Below are positions 54,088-62,709 of a stretch of DNA of 64,000 nt, piece after piece (the stretch's first letter is position 1; each line of letters starts with the position of its first letter). The translations under genes and the position numbers were made by a program. The notes beneath the pieces were generated by a model. The model saw nothing but the letters and a program-made list of their open reading frames with translations. It ran no database searches and was not told where the DNA came from. This DNA comes from Brevibacterium sp. W7.2 (GTDB taxonomy: Bacteria > Actinomycetota > Actinomycetes > Actinomycetales > Brevibacteriaceae): positions 2,356,001-2,420,000 of the forward strand of contig NZ_CP073089.1 in NCBI RefSeq assembly GCF_018137945.1, given 5' to 3'.

Positions 54088-55056
54088 GTGAGAAAGCGCA
54101 TCTTCTACGCCGCCGCCACCATGACAGGGGCGGCTGTCGGCATCGGCGCATCGGCCGCCGGGCTGCTCCGCCGCCAGGCCTCGTCCCTGCGTCGGGGGTT
54201 CGACGCCGACGCCGACCGTCGCCACATCACCGTCGCCGAGGATGTTCCTCCACCGGGCACCGATGACGGGGATGTGGCCTCCCTCGCCGTCATCGGCGAT
54301 TCGTGGCTGTGCGGCGTCGACATCGACGATCCCGCCCAGACCCCTGCCATGCTCATCGCCCGCGGCCTCGGCAGGCTGCTCGGGACCACGGTCCGGGTGG
54401 AGTCGACCGCCCGTCCCTCGGCGCTGTCGGATCAGCTCTCGGCACAGGTCGATGAGATCCTCCGCTCGTCCCGACTCGCCCGGCAGGGCGCGGAGTCGTG
54501 GACCCAGGACCGTCGCTTCGCGATCATCTCGATCGGCACCGGGGACGTCATCCATCCCATCCACGGCCCGATCGGCGTGCCGGCGCTCACCCAGGCGATC
54601 AACCGGCTCCAACGCGAGGGCCGGTACACGGTGTTCGTCCTCGTCTGCCCCAACCTCGGCGGTCTTCCGGGGCTGCGCGACCCGCTGAAGACGACGCTGC
54701 GGCGCTCGTCCCGCGTGCTCGCCGGCTCGCAGTGGCTGGCGGCCCTGTCGGCCCGCGCTGTGCCGCTGCTCGCCACCGGATCGCTGACGGGCACGACCCG
54801 GAAGTCGCTGCTCAACGAGTCCGGCCGGTTCCCCAGCGCCCTCGGCTACGCCCAGCTCGCGTCGACGGTGCTCGCCGCGATCGCCGAGCGCATCGCCGCC
54901 CCTATCGCCGTCGACCGCTCGCAGGACATCCCCGACGACACGCGCGAAGAGCCTGCCGACCTTATCCCAGGACAGGGCCGCGCCGCCGATGAGGACGCGT
55001 CTGCGACCGCACCCGCCGACCCCACGCCGCCGGCCTCCGAGGGCACGGCCCCGTGA
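54088..55056 (+). CDS. SGNH/GDSL-type hydrolase
   Basis: 322 residues from GTG 54088 (GGAAGGG upstream). An N-terminal basic-hydrophobic segment (RKRIFYAAATMTGAAVGIGAS) may be a signal or anchor. The block-I motif is LAVIGDSWLCGVDID (catalytic Ser); block III reads AIISIGTGDVIHP, with G-x-G-D instead of the usual G-x-N-D. A lipase/esterase role is likely but unproven. It overlaps maf by 4 nt. The C-terminus is disordered. Confidence 0.82.
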   Translation: MRKRIFYAAATMTGAAVGIGASAAGLLRRQASSLRRGFDADADRRHITVAEDVPPPGTDDGDVASLAVIGDSWLCGVDIDDPAQTPAMLIARGLGRLLGTTVRVESTARPSALSDQLSAQVDEILRSSRLARQGAESWTQDRRFAIISIGTGDVIHPIHGPIGVPALTQAINRLQREGRYTVFVLVCPNLGGLPGLRDPLKTTLRRSSRVLAGSQWLAALSARAVPLLATGSLTGTTRKSLLNESGRFPSALGYAQLASTVLAAIAERIAAPIAVDRSQDIPDDTREEPADLIPGQGRAADEDASATAPADPTPPASEGTAP

Positions 55057-55730
55057 TCCCGGTCGTCCTCGCTTCCCAGTCCCCCTCCCGCCGGCAGATC
55101 CTCGCTGCCTCGGGCATCGACCCCACCGTCATCGTCTCCGAGGTCGACGAGCGCGCGATCGAGGAGTCCTTCACCGGGTCCGTCGGGGACCTGACGACGG
55201 AGCTCTCAGCGGCGAAGGCCCGGGCGGTCGTCGCCCGACTCGAGACGATGCCTGCCGCCGACCTGCCCGAATCGCTGCGCGGGGCCCTGACCTGCGTCGT
55301 CATCGCCGGCGATTCCCTGCTCGAACACGACGGCGCGGCGATCGGGAAACCGGGCACACCGGAGCGCACACGCGAGATCTGGGCGTCGATGGCCGGCGCC
55401 TGGACGACGCTGCACAGCGGTCACTCGCTTGCGCTGCTCGACCGCACCGACCTCGCTGCGCCCTTCCGGCTCCGCGACCTCCGCTCGCAGCGGTCGGCCA
55501 CCTCGGTGCTCATCGGCACCCCCAGCCCGGAGGAGCTCGAGGCCTACATCGCCACGGAGGAGCCCTTCCACGTCGCCGGTGCCCTGACGATCGACGGCTT
55601 CGGCGGTGCCTTCGTCGACCGGCTCGACGGGGACCATCTCACGGTGCTCGGGCTCAGCCTGCCGGTTGTGAGGGATCTCGCGCGTGACATGGGCCTGTTC
55701 TGGCCCGATTTCTGGTCCGTCCGGGACTAG
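55053..55730 (+). CDS. Maf-family nucleotide pyrophosphatase
   Basis: 225 residues from GTG 55053, overlapping the SGNH stop. VVLASQSPSRRQILAASGI is the Maf signature, TCVVIAGDSLLEHDGAAIGKPG holds the catalytic Asp, and EEPFHVAGALTIDGFGGAF completes the fold. Maf proteins hydrolyse non-canonical (d)NTPs such as dTTP/UTP and m5UTP. The coupling to an SGNH hydrolase is unusual. Confidence 0.9.
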   Translation: MIPVVLASQSPSRRQILAASGIDPTVIVSEVDERAIEESFTGSVGDLTTELSAAKARAVVARLETMPAADLPESLRGALTCVVIAGDSLLEHDGAAIGKPGTPERTREIWASMAGAWTTLHSGHSLALLDRTDLAAPFRLRDLRSQRSATSVLIGTPSPEELEAYIATEEPFHVAGALTIDGFGGAFVDRLDGDHLTVLGLSLPVVRDLARDMGLFWPDFWSVRD

Positions 55731-55826
55731 ACTCGAAGCGGTCGAGCGGACACGCCCGGCGCCTTTGAAGTTTTCTCATGAGGTTTTTATCGCTGGCCTA
55801 CAAACGGTTTGCGGCGATCCCTAAAT

Positions 55827-55839
55827 TGATCTGAGATCA
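55827..55839. promoter_or_regulatory. TGATCT-G-AGATCA palindrome upstream of the acyl-CoA carboxylase gene
   Basis: A perfect 6-bp-arm repeat 15 nt before the ATG at 55855, overlapping the leader. It may be a repressor site for the carboxylase, since FasR/related regulators control such genes in actinobacteria; the FasR motif itself is not obvious. Confidence 0.4.
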
Positions 55840-55854
55840 TACAAAAGGAGCGCC

Positions 55855-57663
55855 ATGACCACAGTTCTCCCCGACGAGACGACCGATTCGCTGTCCACCC
55901 ACGTCCCCACGGCCCCCGTGCGCCGCGTCCTCATCGCCAACCGCGGTGAGATCGCCCTGCGCATTATCCGGGCGGCTCACGACCTGGGCATCAAAGCGGT
56001 CGCCGTCTACACCCGAGCCGACGCGGACGCCGAGTTCGTGTCGCTCGCCGACGACGCCTGGCTGCTCGAGGGCACCGGCGCCGGGGAGACCTACCTCGAC
56101 ATCGACAAGATCCTCGACCTCGCCACGCGCTCCGGGGCCGATGCCATCCACCCCGGCTACGGCTACCTCGCCGAGAACGCGCTGTTCGCGCAGGCTGTCA
56201 TCGATGCCGGGCTGACGTGGGTCGGCCCTCCCCCGGCCGCCATCGAGCTCCTCGGCGACAAGTCCGGTGCCCGTGAGGTCGCCGAGGCGGTCTCCGCTCC
56301 CGTCGCACCGGGCTCCGACGGCGCCGTCGCCGATCTCGCCGAGGCCGCCGCGGTCGCCGAGCGCATCGGCTATCCCGTCGTCATCAAGGCCGTCCACGGC
56401 GGCGGCGGCCGCGGCTTCCGCGCCTGCCCGACCGCCGACGACCTCGAAGCGGCGTACACCGCGGCCACCCGCGAGGCCCTGGCCGCGTTCGGGCGCGGCG
56501 AATGCCTCATCGAGAAGCAGATCGTCCACCCCCGGCACATCGAGACGCAGTGCCTCGCCGACTCCTTTGGCAACGTCCGCGTCCTCTCGACCCGCGACTG
56601 CACGCTGCAGCGCCGGAACCAGAAGATCGTCGAAGAGGCTCCCGCCCCGTTCCTCACCGCGGAGCAGGAGCGCATCGTCACCGAGGCCTCGATCCGCGTG
56701 CTCGCCCACGTCGGCTACGTCGGCGCCGCCACGTGCGAGTTCCTCCTCGGCACCGACGGGACGATCATCTTCATGGAGGCCAACGCGCGCATCCAGGTCG
56801 AGCACACCGTCACCGAGGAGGTCACCGGCGTCGATCTCGTCGGCTGGCAGCTGCGCATCGCCTCCGGTGAGCGCCTCCCCGAGACGTTCCCCGCTGTGCG
56901 CGGACACGCGATCCAGTTCCGCATCAACGCCGAGGATCCCACGACGTTCTTCCCCGCCACCGGCACCGTGAAGAACTACCGGGCGCCGGCCGGGCCAGGG
57001 GTGCGCCTCGACTCCGGCATCGGCGAGGGCAGCGTCGTCGGCACCGACTTCGACCCGATGCTCGCCAAGCTCATCATCACCGGCGCCGACCGCGACCAGG
57101 CGCTGGCGCGCTCGCGTCGCGCCCTGAGCGAGTACCGCATCGACGGGGTCTCCACCCTGCTGCCCCTCCACCGCATCCTCGCCTCGGAACCGGCATTCGC
57201 CGGAGACTTCGCGGTGTGGACCAACTGGCTCGAAACCGCGTTCGTCAATCCGCTCGCCGCACCGACCACAGGAGATCACATGAGCACCACCGCTGACAGC
57301 TTCAGTGTCGTCGTCGAGGTCGACGGCCGCCGGATGACCGTGTCGGTTCCCAAGGACGTCATCTCCGACCTCGGTCACGTCCCGAGCCCGAGCGTGCCCC
57401 GCCGCAAGCGCAACCTGCGCCGCAAGGGCGCGCAGCTGACCGACGAGTCGAACGCGCTCAACGCCCCGATGCAGGGCACGATCGTCTCCGTCGCCGTGGC
57501 CGCCGGCGACACCGTCGAGGCCGGGGACACGCTGGCCGTCATCGAGGCGATGAAGATGGAGCAGCCGCTCAAGGCGGGCCACTCGGGCACGGTCTCCGAG
57601 GTCCTCGTCGACGCCGGCACCGCCGTGAAGTCGGGAGAGCCGATCATCCGGTTCGCCGCCTGA
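55855..57663 (+). CDS. Acetyl/propionyl-CoA carboxylase alpha subunit (biotin carboxylase + BCCP)
   Basis: 602 residues. Biotin-carboxylase domain (about 24-480): RRVLIANRGEIALRIIRAAHD, IHPGYGYLAENALFAQ, VHGGGGRGFRACPT and FMEANARIQVEHTVTEEVTG. The C-terminal biotinyl domain (about 525-602) has the biotin lysine in IEAMKMEQPL (K567). It carboxylates biotin and delivers it to a beta subunit for acetyl-/propionyl-CoA carboxylation. The central linker is Pro/Arg/Ser-rich. AAAAGGAGCG precedes the ATG. No beta subunit lies in the window. Confidence 0.95.
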   Translation: MTTVLPDETTDSLSTHVPTAPVRRVLIANRGEIALRIIRAAHDLGIKAVAVYTRADADAEFVSLADDAWLLEGTGAGETYLDIDKILDLATRSGADAIHPGYGYLAENALFAQAVIDAGLTWVGPPPAAIELLGDKSGAREVAEAVSAPVAPGSDGAVADLAEAAAVAERIGYPVVIKAVHGGGGRGFRACPTADDLEAAYTAATREALAAFGRGECLIEKQIVHPRHIETQCLADSFGNVRVLSTRDCTLQRRNQKIVEEAPAPFLTAEQERIVTEASIRVLAHVGYVGAATCEFLLGTDGTIIFMEANARIQVEHTVTEEVTGVDLVGWQLRIASGERLPETFPAVRGHAIQFRINAEDPTTFFPATGTVKNYRAPAGPGVRLDSGIGEGSVVGTDFDPMLAKLIITGADRDQALARSRRALSEYRIDGVSTLLPLHRILASEPAFAGDFAVWTNWLETAFVNPLAAPTTGDHMSTTADSFSVVVEVDGRRMTVSVPKDVISDLGHVPSPSVPRRKRNLRRKGAQLTDESNALNAPMQGTIVSVAVAAGDTVEAGDTLAVIEAMKMEQPLKAGHSGTVSEVLVDAGTAVKSGEPIIRFAA

Positions 57664-57677
57664 GTCCGCTGCGCTCA

Positions 57678-57720
57678 CTCACTGCCCGGATCACCCGTCG
57701 TCGGTGATCCGGGCAGTGAG
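57678..57720. terminator. Bidirectional hairpin between the carboxylase and the sigma gene
   Basis: An 18-bp perfect stem (57678-57695 with 57703-57720, 7-nt loop). It overlaps the 3' coding end of the convergent ECF42 sigma gene, which ends at 57691. Confidence 0.65.
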
Positions 57721-58965
57721 GTAGTCGGACTCGGCATCATTGCCCGGACACGCCAGTGCGCTGCGCAGCGCCGCCTCGGCGTCGTCCTCACGTCCCAGCT
57801 CACGCAGCGTGATCGCCCGGGCGATGTGATAGGGACGATGACGCTGCAGCTGCGCCTGCCCGCCGAGCGCATCGAGGGCGGAAAGCCCCGTCGCCGGACC
57901 GCTGACCTTCCCCCGCACCACCGCGATGTTGAGGGCGACGACCGGGGTCGGCTCGAACCGCTCGAGCAGCCGGTAGAGGACGAGGATCTGCGGCCAGTCG
58001 GTCTCGGCGAACGTCGGTGCTTCGGCATGGACGGCCGCGATCGCCGCCTGCACCGTGTACGCCCCCGCGCCCTGTTCACCGGCCGCTGCCTGCGCCAACC
58101 CGAGGCCTTCGGCGATGAGCCGCGAATCCCAGCGCCGCCGGTCCTGGTGCGCGAGCGGGATCGGGCGCCCGTGCTCATCGACCCGCGCCTCCGCCCGAGC
58201 CCGGGTGAGCAGGAGCAGGGCGAGCAGACCGCGGGCCTCCGTCCGGTCCGGCAGCAGCCGCACGAGCAGGCGCGCCAACCGGATCGCCTCCTCCTGCAGG
58301 TCGGTGCGCGCATGCACCGGTCCGGCTGTCGCGGCGAACCCCTGCGTGAAGATGAGGTAGACGACGCGCAGCACCCCGGGCAGTCGGTCACCGAGGACCT
58401 CCTCGGTGGGGGTGCCGAACGGAATCCCCGTCACCGTGATCCGCTTCTTCGCCCGCACGATCCGCTGCTGCATCGTCGTCGTGTCGACGAGGAAGGCGGC
58501 AGCCACCTCGGCGGTGCTCAGTCCGGCGAGGAAGCGGAGGATGAGGGCGATCCGCTCGGGCTCTTTCAGGGTCGGATGCGCGCAGGTGAAGAAGAGACCG
58601 AGCCGATCATCGGGGATGCGGGCGGAATCGAGGTCTGCGCCGAGGCGGTCGGCGTGGTCCTCGTGATCGCCGGGACGCCGCTCATCCTCGATCCGCAGCC
58701 GTGCGAGGTGCCGTGCTCTGCGGGCATCGGCGCGGATGAGGTCGATCGCGCGGTTCTTCGCCGTCGTCATCAGCCACGCCTGGGGGCTGGCGGGGACTCC
58801 CCTGTCCGGCCAGGTCTCGACAGCGCGGACGATCGCGTCGGCGAGGGCCTCCTCGGCGAGATCGAGGTCGTGGAAGGTCCGGGCCAGAGCCGCGAGCAGG
58901 CGCCCGTGGTCCTCCTCGCCGATCGCGGTGAGGGCTCGGGCGGCTGCCGCGGACTCGGTGGCCAT
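57691..58965 (-). CDS. ECF42-group extracytoplasmic-function sigma factor with C-terminal extension
   Basis: 424 residues, much longer than a minimal ECF sigma. Region 2 (about 20-85): RTFHDLDLAEEALADAIVRAVETWP and NRAIDLIRADARRAR. Region 4 (about 135-190): RIALILRFLAGLSTAEVAAAFLVDTTTMQQRIVRAKKRI. The C-terminal about 230 residues (VVYLIFTQGFAATAGPVHARTDL, then RLLERFEPTPVVALNIAVVRG) are the DUF6596/TPR-type extension that defines ECF42. It lies 8 nt after a DGPF-family gene, the group's partner. Confidence 0.93.
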   Translation of the reverse strand: MATESAAAARALTAIGEEDHGRLLAALARTFHDLDLAEEALADAIVRAVETWPDRGVPASPQAWLMTTAKNRAIDLIRADARRARHLARLRIEDERRPGDHEDHADRLGADLDSARIPDDRLGLFFTCAHPTLKEPERIALILRFLAGLSTAEVAAAFLVDTTTMQQRIVRAKKRITVTGIPFGTPTEEVLGDRLPGVLRVVYLIFTQGFAATAGPVHARTDLQEEAIRLARLLVRLLPDRTEARGLLALLLLTRARAEARVDEHGRPIPLAHQDRRRWDSRLIAEGLGLAQAAAGEQGAGAYTVQAAIAAVHAEAPTFAETDWPQILVLYRLLERFEPTPVVALNIAVVRGKVSGPATGLSALDALGGQAQLQRHRPYHIARAITLRELGREDDAEAALRSALACPGNDAESDYLTARITDDG

Positions 58966-58973
58966 TGCCGGAC

Positions 58974-59315
58974 TCAGTAGTCGGCGAGCGGCCGGATCTC
59001 GATGTGCCCGAACTTCGCGCCGGGGCTGCGCTTCGCCCAGCCGATCGCATCGTCGATCGTCGGCACCTCGATGACGTAGCTGCCGCCGACGAACTCGCTC
59101 GATTCGGCGAACGGCCCCGAGGTGACCAGCGCCTGCCCCTCCGCTTCGCTCACTCTCACCCCGTGCTCGGGGCCTTCGAGGGCGAAGCCGCCGACGACGA
59201 TGCCGGCGGCGCTGATCTCCTCGTCGAAGCGCATGAACTCGCTCGGGTCGGGTCCGCCGTCCTCACCGCAGTCGGCGTCGGCGGTCCTGCCCATGAGCAG
59301 CAGTGCGTATTTCAT
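58974..59315 (-). CDS. YCII-related DGPF-domain protein
   Basis: 113 residues. MKYALLLMGRTADADCG opens the DGPF/YCII fold; LVTSGPFAESSEFVGGSYVIEVPTIDDAI holds the D-G-P-F-like motif (here TSGPFAES). In ECF42 systems, DGPF proteins are co-transcribed with the sigma and are part of its regulon. It is the first gene of the pair, with the conserved promoter just upstream. Confidence 0.92.
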   Translation of the reverse strand: MKYALLLMGRTADADCGEDGGPDPSEFMRFDEEISAAGIVVGGFALEGPEHGVRVSEAEGQALVTSGPFAESSEFVGGSYVIEVPTIDDAIGWAKRSPGAKFGHIEIRPLADY

Positions 59316-59389
59316 CTCTGACTCCCCTTCGCTTGCGGATGCGCCTCGCGCACCCGGTGGCGCCGGACGGGATCGTCCGACACCACTGT

Positions 59390-59416
59390 GACGTCCCTGA
59401 GGTCAGGATATCGACA
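59390..59416 (-). promoter_or_regulatory. ECF42-type promoter upstream of the DGPF-sigma operon
   Basis: On the minus strand TGTCGA (59416-59411) and CGTC (59393-59390) are 17 nt apart. ECF42 sigma factors are known to use a TGTCGA -35 and a CG(A/T)C -10 element, so this is the expected autoregulatory promoter, about 75 nt before the DGPF ATG. Confidence 0.7.
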
Positions 59417-59435
59417 CCGGGAGGCGAAAAGATCT

Positions 59436-60869
59436 CTAGAGGTGCCGGTGGAGGCGCCGCGACGCCTCGGTGAGCGATCCGCTGAGCGAGGGGTAGACGA
59501 CGAATGATGCCGAGAGCTGATCGACGGTCAGGCGGTTCTCCACGGCCATCGTGATGGGGAGGATGAGCTCGCTGGCGCGGGGTCCGACGACGACTCCGCC
59601 GAGGATGGAGCCCGAACCGCGACGCGCGAAGATCTTGACGAAGCCGTCCTCGATGCCGAGCATCTTCGCCCGCGGGTTGGTGTCGAGCGGCAGCATGACG
59701 GTGTCGATGTCGGTGGGGTTCTCGCGGTAGTTCTGCTGGGTGAAGCCGACGGTCGCGATCTCCGGGGCGGTGAAGACGTTCGAGGCGACGTTGCGCAGCT
59801 TGAGCGGCTGGACGGCATCGCCGAGGGCGTGGGACATCGCGATGCGCCCCTGCATCGCCGCCACCGAGGCGAGGGGCAGGACGCCGGTGCAGTCACCGGC
59901 GGCGTAGATGCCGGGGCGGTTGGTCCGGGAGACGCCGTCGACGACGATGTGCCCGGAGTCGTTGACCTTGACGCCGGCGGCGTCGAGGCCGAGGTCGGCG
60001 GTGTTGGGGATCGACCCGACGGCCATGAGGCAGTGCGAGCCCTGGACCCGGCGGCCGTCGGCGAGGGTGACCTCGACGCCGTCGTCGGTCCGCTCGACCG
60101 ATTGGGCGCGGGAGCGGGAGAGCACGTTCATGCCCTTGTTGCGGAAGACGAACTCGAGGACGTCGGCGGCGTCCTCGTCCTGCCCGGGCAGGACCTTCTC
60201 GCGGGAGGACACGAGGGTGACGTTGGCCCCGAGGGCGCGGTACGCCGAGGCGAACTCGGCACCGGTGACACCCGACCCGACGACGATGAGGTGCTCGGGC
60301 AGCTCCTCGAGTTCGTAGAGCTGGGTCCATGACAGGATCCGCTCGCCGTCGGGCTTGGCGGTGTCGAGTTCGCGCGGGTGGGCGCCGACGGCGAGCAGGA
60401 TCGTCGAGGCCCGCAGGGTGTATTCGGTGCCGCTCTCCTCGACGACCTCGACCCGATCGCGGTCGACGAGCTTCGCGCTGCCCTTGATGATCTTCACCCC
60501 GGCGCGGATGAGACCGTCGTAGATGTCGTCGGACTGGGCGGTGGCGAGCGAGAGGATGCGGTCGTTGACCGCTTTGAGGTCCGCAGTCACCCGGTCGTGG
60601 TCCGGGTGCTCCTCGGTCGTCTCGTCCTTGCCGGTGATCCTGATGCCGAGACTCGACGAGCGCGTGATCTCGTCCATCATCTCCGCCGTCGCGATGAGCG
60701 ACTTCGAGGGCACGACGTCGGTGACGACGGCGGCGCCGCCGGTGCGGTGGCGCTCGATGAGCATGACGTCGGCGCCCAGCTGTGCGGCGGCGAGAGCGGC
60801 TTCGTAGCCTCCCGGTCCACCGCCGATGACGACGACACGATCTGCTGCGGATTCAAATTCTTCGTTCAC
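59436..60869 (-). CDS. lpdA: NAD(P)H-quinone dehydrogenase LpdA (redox-cysteine-free flavoprotein disulfide reductase relative)
   Basis: 477 residues. FAD loop VVVIGGGPGGYEAALAA, second loop LIVVGSGVTGAEFASAYRALG and TNRPGIYAAGDCTG are intact, but the redox-active C-x4-C is replaced by Ala47 and Val52 (GGAAVVTDVVP). This matches mycobacterial LpdA (Rv3303c), which reduces quinones rather than disulfides. It should protect against oxidative stress. The ATG is 60869. Confidence 0.92.
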   Translation of the reverse strand: MNEEFESAADRVVVIGGGPGGYEAALAAAQLGADVMLIERHRTGGAAVVTDVVPSKSLIATAEMMDEITRSSSLGIRITGKDETTEEHPDHDRVTADLKAVNDRILSLATAQSDDIYDGLIRAGVKIIKGSAKLVDRDRVEVVEESGTEYTLRASTILLAVGAHPRELDTAKPDGERILSWTQLYELEELPEHLIVVGSGVTGAEFASAYRALGANVTLVSSREKVLPGQDEDAADVLEFVFRNKGMNVLSRSRAQSVERTDDGVEVTLADGRRVQGSHCLMAVGSIPNTADLGLDAAGVKVNDSGHIVVDGVSRTNRPGIYAAGDCTGVLPLASVAAMQGRIAMSHALGDAVQPLKLRNVASNVFTAPEIATVGFTQQNYRENPTDIDTVMLPLDTNPRAKMLGIEDGFVKIFARRGSGSILGGVVVGPRASELILPITMAVENRLTVDQLSASFVVYPSLSGSLTEASRRLHRHL

Positions 60870-60950
60870 GGCTCAATCCTCTCAAATCGCCACCCCGGGA
60901 GCGAATGAACTCTCGGGGCGGAAAGTGCGTCGTCAGGCGGGCGGCGCCGG

Positions 60951-61502
60951 TCAGGAACCGGCGGGGTCGACCGCCTCGGCGGTGTCTCGGTGGAGCGCGG
61001 AGAGGGAGACATAGGCCTGCGCATTGGCTCTGACCTTCTCGACGCCGTCGTCGGTCATCTCGCGTCGCACCTTGCCCGGCACGCCGGCGACGAGTGAGCG
61101 CGGCGGGATGTCGGTGCCTTCGAGGACGACCGTGCCGGCGGCGATGAGCGACTCGGAGCCGATGTGCGCGTCGTTGAGGACCGTCGCATGCATGCCGATG
61201 AGCACATCGTCGTCGACGGTGGCCCCGTGGACGAGGGCCTGGTGGCCGATCGAGACCCGGCGGCCGACGACGACCGGTTTGCCCTCGTCGGTGTGCATGA
61301 CGGTGTTGTCCTGGACGTTCGAGTCCTCGCCGATGGTGATCGGGGCCTTCTCCGCCCGGAGCACACAGCCGTAGAAGATGCCGGCGCCGCGTTCGACGCG
61401 CACGTCCCCGACGAGGGTGGCACCGGCGGCAACGAAGGCCTCGGGATCGATCTGCGGGGTGTGCCCGCCGACAGAGATGATGCGTGCCTGCGATTCCGTC
61501 AT
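60951..61502 (-). CDS. Gamma-carbonic anhydrase-family hexapeptide-repeat protein
   Basis: 183 residues. A left-handed beta-helix made of hexapeptide repeats (AGATLVGDVRVERGAGIFYG, then NVQDNTVMH, IGHQALVHG and IGMHATVL). The three metal-type His occur in TVMHTDE, GHQALVHG and GMHATV, matching YrdA/PaaY-type trimers. Activity is not assured for this group. Start ATG 61502; the preceding gene-free stretch leads to whiB1. Confidence 0.9.
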   Translation of the reverse strand: MTESQARIISVGGHTPQIDPEAFVAAGATLVGDVRVERGAGIFYGCVLRAEKAPITIGEDSNVQDNTVMHTDEGKPVVVGRRVSIGHQALVHGATVDDDVLIGMHATVLNDAHIGSESLIAAGTVVLEGTDIPPRSLVAGVPGKVRREMTDDGVEKVRANAQAYVSLSALHRDTAEAVDPAGS

Positions 61503-61917
61503 GAGTCCTCCATCGGCTCTCGGTGCTGGTTCGGGTGCCTGCCAGTCTACCCACGGCGGTGGTTCCTGCGGCAGGCGTCTCACGTGCAGTTCTCCTCGCA
61601 GTGATAGTCTCCGCCCACCTCGTGGCGGTGCTCTCCGCCTGCCGCGGGATGTCCTCCTGCGGGGACGTGCGACTTCACGGTCCCTCCCCTCTCCGTTCAT
61701 CCTGGCGACACCGTGCTTCTGCAGAGTGAGACGCGTTTTGGACGGATTTGCAACGAGCACGCCTTAGCAGGAAAATGGACAGAATATTTGTCAGAAACTT
61801 CACACTGCCAGACTCTTGTGTGCCTTTTGCGGTTATGTGAACCTTGACTGTGAGAGTTGCGCGCCGCTGCTGTCGTGCGCGCACACCGCTTTCACTTATC
61901 ACCGTCGAAAGGCCACC
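61503..61917. other. Gene-free stretch upstream of whiB1
   Basis: 415 bp between the divergent gamma-CA-like gene and whiB1. Open frames are short and unconvincing. TTGTCA (61788-61793) followed 17 nt later by GACTCT (61811-61816) is a candidate promoter, giving whiB1 a leader of about 95 nt. I did not find a clear Crp-type TGTGA-N6-TCACA site. Confidence 0.4.
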
Positions 61918-62166
61918 ATGGATTGGCGTCATCGCGCTGCATGCCTCAATGAGGACCCCGAACTGTTCTTCCCCATCGGAAACACGGGTCCGGCATTGCT
62001 TCAGATCGAAGAGGCCAAGACTGTGTGCCGTCGCTGCGAAGTGGCGGAGACCTGCCTCCAGTGGGCACTCGAATCCGGACAGGACGCCGGTGTCTGGGGC
62101 GGCCTCAGCGAAGACGAGCGCCGCGCCCTCAAGCGTCGCGCCGCCCGCGCCCGCCGCGCCGGCTGA
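61918..62166 (+). CDS. whiB1: WhiB1-type transcriptional regulator
   Basis: 82 residues from ATG 61918. The [4Fe-4S] cysteines are C9, C37, C40 and C46 (AACLNEDPELFFP, CRRCEVAETC), with the turn GVWGG and a basic tail KRRAARARRAG. It is close to M. tuberculosis WhiB1 in length and motif spacing. WhiB1 senses NO and regulates with SigA. A GAAAGG lies upstream. A longer in-frame start at 61816 is not used. Confidence 0.93.
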   Translation: MDWRHRAACLNEDPELFFPIGNTGPALLQIEEAKTVCRRCEVAETCLQWALESGQDAGVWGGLSEDERRALKRRAARARRAG

Positions 62167-62316
62167 CCTCGGCTGCGTTCTGCACCACCGATACCGCAGC
62201 ACTTCCGCTCCTCCGCACTCGCAGCGCAGTTCCACAGTCCGAACCTCGCCAGAGTCCCCTGCTCGAACCACGATCTTCGCGATCCGAGCTGGGGACTTTG
62301 TCGTGCCCGCACCCGC

Positions 62317-62463
62317 CGCACCACCTCGGCGCGCATCTCATCCCCGCAGCCGCACACACAACCCTGGGTCGCACACACAACCCGGAGCTTCGCATCTCCT
62401 CCGCGGAGCGCGATAACCACCCCGTGCACGCGTAGGGTATGGCGCTCCGCGTAGGGATGCGCA
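62317..62463. repeat. Tandem intergenic element, copy 1
   Basis: A 147-bp unit rich in GCACACACAACC motifs and ending in two CGCGTAGGG segments. About six mismatches separate it from copy 2 (62488-62672), apart from a 38-nt insertion there. It does not encode a recognised protein. It lies between whiB1 and the kinase gene. Confidence 0.75.
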
Positions 62464-62487
62464 ATCCGTCGGGCGCAGACACTCAGA

Positions 62488-62672
62488 CGCACCACCTCGG
62501 CGCGCATCTCAGCCCCGCAGCCGCACACACAACCGGCCCCCGCATGCACACCTTGGACATGCACACACAACCCTGGGTCGCACACACAACCCGCAGCTTC
62601 GCATCTCCTCCGCACAGCGCGATAACCACCCCGTGCACGCGTAGGGTATGACGCTCCGCGTAGGGGTGCGCA
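62488..62672. repeat. Tandem intergenic element, copy 2
   Basis: The second copy of the 62317-62463 unit, 24 nt further on, with a 38-nt insertion that adds another GCACACACAACC. Conservation of both flanks suggests a recent duplication or selected function. Confidence 0.75.
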
Positions 62673-62709
62673 CCCAGCAGCAGCCGGGACGGGGCACCGA
62701 GGCGGACCG

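Noticed and set aside
55837-57678. 613-residue minus-strand ORF
   Set aside because: Antisense shadow of the biotin-carboxylase gene; low-complexity Asp/Gly/Val composition and no family motif.
62317-62672. CRISPR array
   Set aside because: Only two long near-identical units with a 38-nt insertion and no regular spacers; a tandem duplication explains it.
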